A stretch of 64,000 nucleotides of DNA from positions 186,001-250,000 of the forward strand of contig NZ_WTYJ01000002.1 in the NCBI RefSeq assembly GCF_009827305.1, read 5' to 3'. Of the stretch, positions 9,292-16,672 are shown one piece after another (within the stretch, counting starts at the first letter, position 1; the number at the start of each line of letters is the position of its first letter). A program made the translations under genes and the position numbers. Source of the stretch: Croceibacterium xixiisoli (lineage in GTDB: Bacteria; Pseudomonadota; Alphaproteobacteria; Sphingomonadales; Sphingomonadaceae). Under the pieces are notes generated by a model, which made no database searches, had not been told where the DNA came from, and worked only from the letters and a program-made list of their open reading frames with translations.

Positions 9292-10290
9292 TCAACGACC
9301 GGGCAGCGGGGGCAGCACGGGCGATCCGCGGTCATCCCGAAAATTGCGGATCACCGCCACTTCCGATGCTTCATCCCTCGCCAGATCATAGCGGATCCGC
9401 ACCGCCACATCGGTCTTGCACGGTCCCTGGCCCGGCACATGCGCGCTGCAGGCCAGCACATAGGTGCGGATTACGTCCAGCCGCTGCGGGTCCAGCTTCA
9501 GCTGCCAGTTCAGCGCATGATTGGGCACATGCCCGCCTTGTGGATCTGCAGCCAGCACGCGCTGTGCGGTCTCCGCCAGCTTGTCGCTCAACCCGCTGCC
9601 GCGGACGTAATTCGCATACAGCCGCAGCTTCTCCGCCATCGCCCGCGGTTCGTCGGGCAGCATCGCGATCATGTAGCTGGGCTGGTCATCGCGCTTGCCT
9701 GGCAGGCGGCTGTCCAGCGTCATCGGCTGCACCGGGGCCGGGCTGCCCTGGGGGCGCAGAATGCGCAGGCTCAACACGCGCAGATCGGCCGGGCTGTCCG
9801 CGGGCAGGGCCGCACGATAGGCGGCAATGCAGGGCGCCAGCCGGTTCAGCGCCGGCTGCTGGTCGGCCGGGTCGAGATCCAGCTCCACGATCGTGCGGAA
9901 TGCGGGGGCCTTGGCCGGATCATGCAAGCCCAGCATCGGCACGCCGCAGCTGACGAAGGCGGCGTTCAGCGCCTTCATCTTGATCGCGGTGCTGACGGCG
10001 GCGGCATGGGCGCGACGATACCGCTCCTCGCACCGGCTGCCTAATTGGCATTCCCCCGCCTCGCGATCGATCACGAAACGCACCCGCAGCAGCGGGTCAG
10101 TGCGGCTCACCAGCGCAACCTCGTAATATCCGCCGGTCTGCAGATAACTGTCGTGCAGCTTGAACTGGCCAGGGTGGATCGCCTCGGCCAGCGCCAGCGC
10201 GGCATGCTCGGAACCTTCCCGATCGCTGCAACCGCTCAGCGTCAGGGCCGTCAGCCCGGCGGCAAACCCATGAAGCCAGCCCCGCTTCAT
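9292..10290 (-). CDS. Hypothetical lipoprotein
   Basis: 332 residues. The signal sequence ends in LTLSGCSD, a lipobox, so the mature protein should be lipid-anchored in the envelope. Six or more further cysteines (for example in CQLGSRCEERY, FVSCGVP, LACSAHVPGQGPC) suggest disulfides. No domain is recognised. The start overlaps the stop of the upstream gene by ATGA, indicating translational coupling, and the next gene begins 13 bp downstream. It belongs to a four-gene envelope-related set of unknown function. Confidence 0.75.
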   Translation of the reverse strand: MKRGWLHGFAAGLTALTLSGCSDREGSEHAALALAEAIHPGQFKLHDSYLQTGGYYEVALVSRTDPLLRVRFVIDREAGECQLGSRCEERYRRAHAAAVSTAIKMKALNAAFVSCGVPMLGLHDPAKAPAFRTIVELDLDPADQQPALNRLAPCIAAYRAALPADSPADLRVLSLRILRPQGSPAPVQPMTLDSRLPGKRDDQPSYMIAMLPDEPRAMAEKLRLYANYVRGSGLSDKLAETAQRVLAADPQGGHVPNHALNWQLKLDPQRLDVIRTYVLACSAHVPGQGPCKTDVAVRIRYDLARDEASEVAVIRNFRDDRGSPVLPPLPGR

Positions 10291-10688
10291 TCGTTACAGG
10301 GGCCCACGATCCGGTCCACCCGCAGCTCGGGCTGGTCATTCTCGCCCGGGATCAGCCGCCCGTCGATGGCCAGGCACCGCCGTTCGTCCCAGGCGGTCAC
10401 GATTGCTGCCACATCCTCAGGATTGCCCACCAATGGCGGCGCGGGCCTGCCACCGTCCAGATCGACATAGAGCAGATTATTGCGATCGGCCTGGCCGCGT
10501 TCATCCGGCACGAACACCGCGCGCCGGGGGCAGGGGTCTTTCACGCAGGCAATGCCGGTGTTGCCGATATGCAGCCGCCCGGCCTCGGCCTTGTCGTCAT
10601 TCGCCACCATCGGCGGTGGCGCCACCTCATTGGCGGGGACGGGCTGCAGCGCAGCGGCAGTGATCATCGTGGTCAGAGCCATGAACAT
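10287..10688 (-). CDS. Hypothetical secreted protein
   Basis: 133 residues with a short hydrophobic leader (MFMALTTMITAAALQPVPA) that could be a signal peptide. The mature part contains GNTGIACVKDPCPRRAVFVP and a terminal VGPCNE, so disulfides are likely. AGGAAGG lies just upstream of the ATG. It overlaps the following lipoprotein gene by 4 bp. It resembles small periplasmic proteins of unknown function; I cannot assign a family with confidence. Confidence 0.65.
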   Translation of the reverse strand: MFMALTTMITAAALQPVPANEVAPPPMVANDDKAEAGRLHIGNTGIACVKDPCPRRAVFVPDERGQADRNNLLYVDLDGGRPAPPLVGNPEDVAAIVTAWDERRCLAIDGRLIPGENDQPELRVDRIVGPCNE

Positions 10689-10706
10689 CGGGCCTTCCTC
10701 TCGTGT

Positions 10707-11270
10707 CTAGCGGTTTTCCAGCCCGTTGCGGGTGCGGGTCTCGCGGATCAGGTCCTTCTGCGCGACCATGTCGTCGCGCATCTTCTGCAAACCGGCGCGC
10801 AATTCGGCCAGTTCCGCCGCATGGCCGTCCTTGGGGGTAATGGCATTGGGATTGGCCGCATCCCAGGCCAGCGCGGCATCGATTTCCTTCACCGCCGCAT
10901 CCACATCGCCGAACGCATATTCATTCACCGGCCGCCCGACGGATTCACTCAGCGAGGCGAACAGCGGCTCATCCTTGGCCCGCGCCGAAGGATTGGCCGC
11001 CAGCAGAAAGCGATAGCGCAACTGGCCGACATAAAACCACTTCACCGCCTCATCGCGCCGGCCCTGCGCCATCAGCTGGCCGGCCAGCTGATACAGCGTT
11101 GCCGGGTGAACCTTGTCCGCCTGCTCGATGATCTCGTCCACGGTCTGCGTGTCCGGATCGAGCTGTTCGGTCGGTTGCTCCTCGGCGGCGCAGGCGGCCG
11201 AAAGGCTGATCAGAACCGTGCCGGCCAGGGCGGCCAGGCACTTGCGGGGCAGGGTGGCGGGCGTTTTCAT
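10707..11270 (-). CDS. Hypothetical lipoprotein, TPR-like, first gene of the set
   Basis: 187 residues. The leader ends in SLSAACAAEE, a plausible lipobox. The body is helical, and HPATLYQLAGQLMAQGRRDE followed by AVKWFYVGQLRYRF looks like a Sel1/TPR-like unit. It reads as the first gene of the minus-strand set running to 8838, followed 18 bp later by the secreted 133-residue protein. A longer frame upstream exists but lacks a signal peptide. A role in envelope protein interaction is only an inference from the repeat-like helices. Confidence 0.7.
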   Translation of the reverse strand: MKTPATLPRKCLAALAGTVLISLSAACAAEEQPTEQLDPDTQTVDEIIEQADKVHPATLYQLAGQLMAQGRRDEAVKWFYVGQLRYRFLLAANPSARAKDEPLFASLSESVGRPVNEYAFGDVDAAVKEIDAALAWDAANPNAITPKDGHAAELAELRAGLQKMRDDMVAQKDLIRETRTRNGLENR

Positions 11271-11857
11271 GGTGTCAGGCTGGCCGTTCGATTGTGTCCG
11301 GCTCATGAATGCCGGGCGGGGAATACCGGATTGCGGGTACAACGGTGCCCGCAAGAGATGGTTTCCAGACCACCCGCTGCCCACGCTGTCAGCAGCCCTC
11401 AGCCTCTCGCTCAACAACCACACCCGCTCGGCCTGAGCTCGTCGAAGGCCACGCGCCAAGGCGGGAGCGCCGGCGGCCAACCATCTCCCCACCCACCCGC
11501 ACCCTTCCGTAACAAAGTGTTTCCAGCCCACCCGCTGCCCAATTTTTCCCTTCGCAACTGCGGCAAACCACCAACCACCCCGATTGACTCGCCATTCTCA
11601 ACCAATTAGGTTGAAATCTAACAAAGCAGGCTGCCCTCCCACTGTGGGTGGCCAGCAGCCAATGCGATCCCGAGGCGACCACGCCAGGTCTCGCACATCC
11701 CCAACTGCCGGAATGGCCGGTCGCCTGCGCGCGCCGTGTCACCTCCTGCATCATCGATTTTCCGCTTCGACCGGCCCGGCCGCGTCGACACGGCGCTGTG
11801 CGCGCAATCGGCGGGCAGGGCGCCTCAACCCCGTTTGTTCGTCAGGTGCCCCTTTTC
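11271..11857. other. Intergenic region upstream of the first TonB receptor
   Basis: 587 bp between divergent genes with no convincing gene. It holds a palindromic GCCTGAGCTCGTCGAAGGC element at 11431-11449, a kind of repeat frequent in sphingomonads, and a 17-bp operator-like palindrome at 11598-11614. A -35-like TTGACT is at 11584-11589. A frame continuous with the TonB receptor runs back to 11648 but has no signal peptide and poor coding character, so it is treated as leader. Confidence 0.6.
11598..11614. promoter_or_regulatory. 17-bp operator-like palindrome, copy 1
   Basis: TCAACC and GGTTGA flank the 5-bp centre AATTA. The sequence matches the palindrome at 22278-22294 at 14 of 17 positions (consensus TCAACYAATTMGRTTGA). 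It lies about 245 bp before the TonB receptor start, next to a TTGACT hexamer. Shape and size suit a dimeric regulator; which one is not known, and no obvious candidate is encoded adjacent. Confidence 0.5.
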
Positions 11858-14800
11858 ATGTCGATCTCTCCCTTGCGTCATGGCGCCGCCATGCTGGCCG
11901 GAACCGCTCTTTTCGCTCTGGCCCCGCCTGCCGCTCACGCCCAATCTGCGCCTGCGCCAGCGCCCGATCAGGCCGAAGCCGAACCCAACGTCATCACCGT
12001 CGTCGGGTCGCAGATCAAACGCTCGGCCGTCGCCGGCACCCTCCCGGTTACCGTGGTCGACGCGCAGGCGATTGCCACCACCGGCGCCATTTCGGGGGAT
12101 GATCTGTTCCGCACGCTGCCCAGCAACGGCTCGCTGCTGACCAACAATGTGAACTTCAACGCCGGCATCAATGCCGTGCGCGGGGATGTCGCCTCGATCA
12201 ATCTGCGCAGCCTGGGCACGGGCAACACGCTCACGCTGATCAACGGCCGCCGCATGGTGCAGCATCCGGGCAGCCAGTCGGGCGAAGAAAGCATCCCGAT
12301 CACCACCTACAACATGAACTCGCTGCCGGTGCTCGGCGTGCAGCGGGTGGAGGTGCTGCGCGATGGCGCCTCGGCACTCTATGGCGCCGATGCCGTGGCC
12401 GGCGTGGTCAACACCGTGCTGCAGACCGATTACGAAGGGCTGAAACTCTCGGCCACCTATCGCACGCCCGAACAAACCTCCAGCGATGAACTGGTGTTCA
12501 ACGGTCAGGCGGGCTTCTCCTTCAACGAAGGACGTACGCGCCTGTCGCTGTTCGGCAGTTTTTCGCGCCAGACGGCGCTGCACACGCGCGATCGCTGGTT
12601 CTCCCGTTCGGAAGACAAGCGTGATCTGGTCGCCGGCACCGATTTCGAAGGGGATCTGGATTTTCGCGGCACCACGGACAACACCCCCTGGGGCCAGTTC
12701 GCGCTGGGCCGCCCGGTGCGACAGAACGGCAATCTGATCACCTCGGCCACCGGCTTGTTCCATATCCAGCCCGGCAGCTACGCAGGCTGCACCGCGCAAC
12801 TCAGCGACAGCCTGTGCTTGGATGATGGCCGGATCGATGAAAGCCTGTGGCTGGATCGCAATGCCGATCGCGATCTCTTCCCCGCCGTTCGCCGCACCAA
12901 TCTGTTCGCGGTCGCCAGCCATGAATTTTCGCAGCAGGCAGAGCTTTACGCCGAAATTTCCTATTATGGCGCCAATTCGGTCATCCAGCGCGAAGGGCTG
13001 ACCCCGCTCGCCACCACGCCGCTGGTCATCCCGGCGAACAATTACTGGAACCCCTTCGGCCCGGTCCGCTTCAGCGACGGCCGGCTCAACCCCAACCGCC
13101 TGCCGGGCATCGATGCACCCGAAGAAGGCATCCCGATCGTCATCAACAATTCGGCCACCGGCACCCGCGTGCAGCTGGTCGATACCGGGCCGATCGTCGT
13201 CGATGTCGATACCAGCAGCTATCGCGCCCTGCTGGGCCTGCGCGGCCAGATCGGCAATTGGGATTACGATGCCGCCGCGCTCTATTCCGAAGCGCGCACG
13301 CGCGACACATCGAACCTGGTCAGCAGCACGCTGTTCCAGCGCGCGCTCGCCAATGAAACATCCAGCGCTTACAATCTGTTCAACGGCGGATCGTTGACCA
13401 GCCCCACGGTGGGGGACGGCACGCCCAATCCGCAATCGGTGATCGATGCCATCACGGTCGATGCCACCCGCCTGAACAAGACCAGCCTGTTTCTGGCCGA
13501 TTTCAAGGTGTCGAACCCCCGGCTGGTCAGCCTCTGGGCGGGGGATGTCGGCTTTGCCGCCGGCGTCGAATTCCGCCATGAAACCCTGACGGAGGATCGC
13601 GATCCGCGCCAGGACGGCACGATCACCTTCACCGATCTGGTCACCGGGGTGAATTACGCCAGCGATATCCTCGGCTCCAGCGCCTCGGCCGATCTCTTCG
13701 GCAAGCGGGATGTCTATTCCGCCTTTGCCGAATTGACCGTACCCTTGGTCAATCCCGATCTGAACATTCCGCTGATGCGCCGCCTCGATATTCAGCTGGC
13801 CGGGCGGGTCGAACATTTCAGCGATGTCGGCGGCGTCTTCACCCCGCGCTTCACCGCCTCCTGGGAAGTTATTCGCGGCATCAAGCTGCGCGGCGCCTAT
13901 GCCGAAGGGTTCAAGGCCCCCAATCTGATCCTGCTCAACAGCCCGCCCACCGGCCGCGTGTCGGCGGTGCGGGACTGGTATCGCTGCCAGGCGGCACTCA
14001 ACAAGGGGCAGATCGCCACGCTCGGCGCCTGCGGCACCGTGGGCAATGCCCAGGCAGAAAGCCTGCGCATTTCCAATGTCGATCTGAAGCCAGAATACAA
14101 CAATTCCCATTCCTTCGGTGTGGTGCTGGAACCGCTCTTTGTCCCCGGCCTTACGATCACCGCCGATTACTGGTCGATCAAGCAGCGCGGCATCCACGGC
14201 CTGTTCGGCCTCGCCAATTTCTCGGCGCTGGATTACGCCGCGCGGCTGGCTGGCGGCTCCGAGGCCTCGGTGATCCGTCAGGCGATCACGCCTGAAGACA
14301 TTGCCTTCTTCGCCGGCTCGGGCCTCGCCCCGGCGGGGGAAATCATCCAGGTGCTCGATCCCTTCCTCAACCTCGATTCCCGCCTGACGCGCGGCATAGA
14401 TATCGCTGTGGATTACCGCCTGTCGGATACGCCGCTGGGCGATTTCCGCTTTGGCATCCAGGCCTCCCGCCTGCTCGAAGCCTATCAGACCGTCTCGAGC
14501 CAGGGTGCCGAGATCATCGCGCTGAATGAACCGGCCATTGCCGTGTCTGCCGGCGGGGATCTGCTGGAACAGAACGGCCGGCCCAAATGGCAGGGCAATG
14601 CCAGCCTCAACTGGGCCAGCGGCAATTGGTCGGCGGGCGCCTTCGCCCAATATGTCGGCGCCTTCGACAACACCGGCGCGATCAACGATGTCACCAATGC
14701 CTTCTACCGCGTGGGCAGCTGGTTCACCGTCAACACCAATGTCGAATATCGCTTCGCCCTCTCCGGCTCCGACGTGCCCAATGCGCGGCTTCGGCTGGGG

Positions 14801-14917
14801 GTGAACAATCTGTTCGATCGCGATCCGCCGCTGACCAATGGCGCCATCGGCTACAACGCCGGCCTGCACACCCCCTTCGGCCGCACCTGGTACGCAACCA
14901 CAACGGTGGAGTTCTGA
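11858..14917 (+). CDS. TonB-dependent outer-membrane receptor
   Basis: 1019 residues, large for the family. Signal peptide (ALFALAPPAAHAQ), then a TonB-box-like NVITVVGSQIKRSAVAGT, a plug domain (GDDLFRTLPSNGS, LRSLGTGNTLTLINGRRM, VEVLRDGASALYGADAVAGV) and a long beta-barrel ending in the usual aromatic residue (TTTVEF). These receptors import large or scarce substrates using TonB energy. The length and GNTLTLINGRRM style match the large sphingomonad and Caulobacter-type receptors often used for carbohydrates or aromatics. The ATG at 11858 is chosen because it starts the signal peptide. A small secreted protein gene follows after a single base. Confidence 0.93.
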   Translation: MSISPLRHGAAMLAGTALFALAPPAAHAQSAPAPAPDQAEAEPNVITVVGSQIKRSAVAGTLPVTVVDAQAIATTGAISGDDLFRTLPSNGSLLTNNVNFNAGINAVRGDVASINLRSLGTGNTLTLINGRRMVQHPGSQSGEESIPITTYNMNSLPVLGVQRVEVLRDGASALYGADAVAGVVNTVLQTDYEGLKLSATYRTPEQTSSDELVFNGQAGFSFNEGRTRLSLFGSFSRQTALHTRDRWFSRSEDKRDLVAGTDFEGDLDFRGTTDNTPWGQFALGRPVRQNGNLITSATGLFHIQPGSYAGCTAQLSDSLCLDDGRIDESLWLDRNADRDLFPAVRRTNLFAVASHEFSQQAELYAEISYYGANSVIQREGLTPLATTPLVIPANNYWNPFGPVRFSDGRLNPNRLPGIDAPEEGIPIVINNSATGTRVQLVDTGPIVVDVDTSSYRALLGLRGQIGNWDYDAAALYSEARTRDTSNLVSSTLFQRALANETSSAYNLFNGGSLTSPTVGDGTPNPQSVIDAITVDATRLNKTSLFLADFKVSNPRLVSLWAGDVGFAAGVEFRHETLTEDRDPRQDGTITFTDLVTGVNYASDILGSSASADLFGKRDVYSAFAELTVPLVNPDLNIPLMRRLDIQLAGRVEHFSDVGGVFTPRFTASWEVIRGIKLRGAYAEGFKAPNLILLNSPPTGRVSAVRDWYRCQAALNKGQIATLGACGTVGNAQAESLRISNVDLKPEYNNSHSFGVVLEPLFVPGLTITADYWSIKQRGIHGLFGLANFSALDYAARLAGGSEASVIRQAITPEDIAFFAGSGLAPAGEIIQVLDPFLNLDSRLTRGIDIAVDYRLSDTPLGDFRFGIQASRLLEAYQTVSSQGAEIIALNEPAIAVSAGGDLLEQNGRPKWQGNASLNWASGNWSAGAFAQYVGAFDNTGAINDVTNAFYRVGSWFTVNTNVEYRFALSGSDVPNARLRLGVNNLFDRDPPLTNGAIGYNAGLHTPFGRTWYATTTVEF

Positions 14918-14918
14918 C

Positions 14919-15314
14919 ATGAAAACTCTGCTCGCAACCGCGCTGATGCTGGCGCTGACCACCACCGCCCATGCTGAAACCCAACCGGCCCAAACCGATC
15001 AGGCACCCGGCAGCATATTGGTGCAGAACAAATACTATCCCAAGCCGGGCCAGGCAGACGCCGTGCTCGCCACCCGCCTCGAAGCCTCCGCCGTCCGCCA
15101 GCGCCTCGGCCTCCAGGTCGGCACCGTCTATGTCCGCGTCAGTCAGGACACCGGCGGCCCCTATGTGATCTGGGAATGCGAATACCCCACGATCGAAGCC
15201 CGCACCGCCGACGCCGCCGCCGCAGAGGGTACCCCCGAATTTGCCGCCGTACAGGCCAAGATGCGCGGGCTGATCGACCGCTTCGAACGGGCCACCTGGG
15301 ACCGCCGGGATTGA
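14919..15314 (+). CDS. Small secreted protein coupled to the TonB receptor
   Basis: 131 residues with a clear signal peptide (MKTLLATALMLALTTTAHAE). The mature part, ILVQNKYYPKPGQADAVLAT followed by a long helix and YVIWECEYP, resembles the ferredoxin-like alpha-beta barrel of NIPSNAP or antibiotic-biosynthesis-monooxygenase proteins, though I cannot name the family. Its ATG comes one base after the receptor stop, so the two are almost certainly translated together. A periplasmic role in handling the imported substrate is inferred from this coupling. Confidence 0.75.
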   Translation: MKTLLATALMLALTTTAHAETQPAQTDQAPGSILVQNKYYPKPGQADAVLATRLEASAVRQRLGLQVGTVYVRVSQDTGGPYVIWECEYPTIEARTADAAAAEGTPEFAAVQAKMRGLIDRFERATWDRRD

Positions 15315-15629
15315 CGGAGTACAGGTCCTTCACGGCAGAGGGGGGCGGGGCACCACCCCCCTACACGCACTGCGTCATGCCGGACTTGATCCGGCATCCA
15401 TGCCGCCATCGCCGCAGGGTCCGGCGTAGGCTCGCCGCCAGCAGCGTTTCTGGAGTCCAGCCTGGCACTTCGCCTTCACCATCCGAGCGGAACGAGACAT
15501 GGATACCGGATCAAGTCCGGTATGACGGCGAACGGGCTGTTTTACTGCGTGATTTTCATGGGCAGGTGTCAGTCGCGCAAGGCCCTGCAAAATGGCGATC
15601 GGTTGCCTTAGCTCTGCAACAACATCCCC
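15315..15629. other. Intergenic region with palindromic repeat element
   Basis: 315 bp between convergent genes. It is mostly occupied by the inverted repeat at 15374-15526. No gene or promoter is seen in the remainder. Confidence 0.6.
15374..15526. repeat. Long inverted repeat, family B copy 1
   Basis: The left arm GTCATGCCGGACTTGATCC, continuing into GGCATCCATG, is mirrored by a right arm containing GGATCAAGTCCGGTATGAC. Each arm also folds on itself (CCGGACTTGATCCGG). A second copy of the arms lies at 44274-44416 with a different centre. Elements of this type are frequent between genes in sphingomonads and related bacteria. No transposase is present. Confidence 0.8.
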
Positions 15630-15992
15630 TCAGCCTGGGCCCTCCACTGGCATTCCATCCGCCCCGAACACAATCCCCCGCTGTTCCAGTTTCTCCCGCG
15701 CCGCGTGATGCACCACGCCGCGTTTGGGTGGGCTGGGTTCCAGCAGGCGGCGCAGCGTGATGTCGCTGACATTGGCGTGGCGAGCGACTTCCATGCGCAC
15801 GCCCCAGAACTTGTCATCGGCGAAGCGGTCCAGAATGCCGGCATCGGCATCCGGGTTCATCGCCGCATAGGCGCGGATGCCCTGGTTGGGGTCGGTCAGA
15901 AAGGGTTCCAGCTCCGCAGCATTGGCGGCCCCGCTGGCGGCCGTATAGCGTAGTGCCTCGGCAGCTTTCTGTTCGGCTGTTTTCTTCGCCAT
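15630..15992 (-). CDS. Small HEAT-like repeat protein
   Basis: 120 residues, Lys/Ala-rich start (MAKKTAEQKAAEALRYTAAS). Two to three helical units follow the pattern of HEAT or variant leucine-rich repeats: LEPFLTDPNQGIRAYAAMNP, ILDRFADDKFWGVRMEVARH, and LRRLLEPSPPKRGVVHHAAR. Such proteins usually serve as protein-binding scaffolds. It is cytoplasmic by lack of signal. It is monocistronic and convergent with the TonB receptor pair. The specific partner is unknown. Confidence 0.65.
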   Translation of the reverse strand: MAKKTAEQKAAEALRYTAASGAANAAELEPFLTDPNQGIRAYAAMNPDADAGILDRFADDKFWGVRMEVARHANVSDITLRRLLEPSPPKRGVVHHAAREKLEQRGIVFGADGMPVEGPG

Positions 15993-16144
15993 CGATGCGA
16001 TTCCCGTGATTTCGACAGCACAGGTCTATCGAACAGATGAGAAAATGTCCCATAAACCGCCCTGCATAAGAGCGCCTTGCTCGCCCCCGCGCTGATAGAT
16101 CCACCGGCAGACATGCCCAGAGCGGCAATCAGCGAGGAATGATC

Positions 16145-16606
16145 ATGCGCCCCATCACAGGAAATCTGGCCGGTTCGCTGGCCCTGATCGCGGCCACCGG
16201 GGGTGTGCAGGCGGCCACCGCACCCGCTCTGGATGCGCCGGCCTTCGCCATTCCCAATCCGCAGCGGCCGGGCGCCAAGGCGGCGGATTGCACCACGCTG
16301 ACGGAAACCGAGGATGGCTGCACCTTCCACACTGCGAAGGACGGGGTGAATCAGGTGCAATTGCCCGGAGGCGAAGGAGTGGAATGGGTGGTGCGGGCCA
16401 GCGATCCGCAGCTGCTGGAGATCCATCGGCTGGCAGATGCAGCAGCAGCGGATGGCGCGCCGCAGCAGATATTCACCCTGGTGCCGACCACTGCGCATGA
16501 TGCCGATGTGGTGGTGACCTTCGACCGGCTGGAAAGCGCCGCCGGGGTGCGGCAATTGGTCGAACGCCGTCGCGCCAGCGTGATGGTGCATGCCACGCAG
16601 GAATGA
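16145..16606 (+). CDS. Hypothetical periplasmic protein
   Basis: About 153 residues. The leader MRPITGNLAGSLALIAATGG followed by VQAA is a plausible signal peptide. The mature protein has two cysteines close together (AADCTTLTETEDGCTFHT), probably a disulfide, and otherwise no motif I recognise. ATG codons occur at 16139 and 16145; the second has GAGGA at good spacing. It is convergent with a TonB receptor gene, separated by a terminator hairpin. Confidence 0.65.
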   Translation: MRPITGNLAGSLALIAATGGVQAATAPALDAPAFAIPNPQRPGAKAADCTTLTETEDGCTFHTAKDGVNQVQLPGGEGVEWVVRASDPQLLEIHRLADAAAADGAPQQIFTLVPTTAHDADVVVTFDRLESAAGVRQLVERRRASVMVHATQE

Positions 16607-16610
16607 GCAC

Positions 16611-16641
16611 AAAAACGGCCGGATGCGCAGGGCATCCGGCC
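16611..16641 (-). terminator. Terminator for the minus-strand TonB receptor
   Basis: GGCCGGATGC at 16617-16626 pairs with GCATCCGGCC at 16632-16641. Read on the minus strand the stem is followed by five T residues. It lies about 32 bp after the stop of the receptor gene. Confidence 0.8.
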
Positions 16642-16672
16642 AGGAGTTCTCCGGAGGAGGAGTTCGGAAAGC

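Noticed and set aside
11825-14965. A 1046-codon open frame on the minus strand across the TonB receptor
   Set aside because: It is a GC-skew shadow: no ribosome site, no family motif, Arg/Gln/Ala-rich composition, and it lies exactly opposite a receptor gene with clear motifs.
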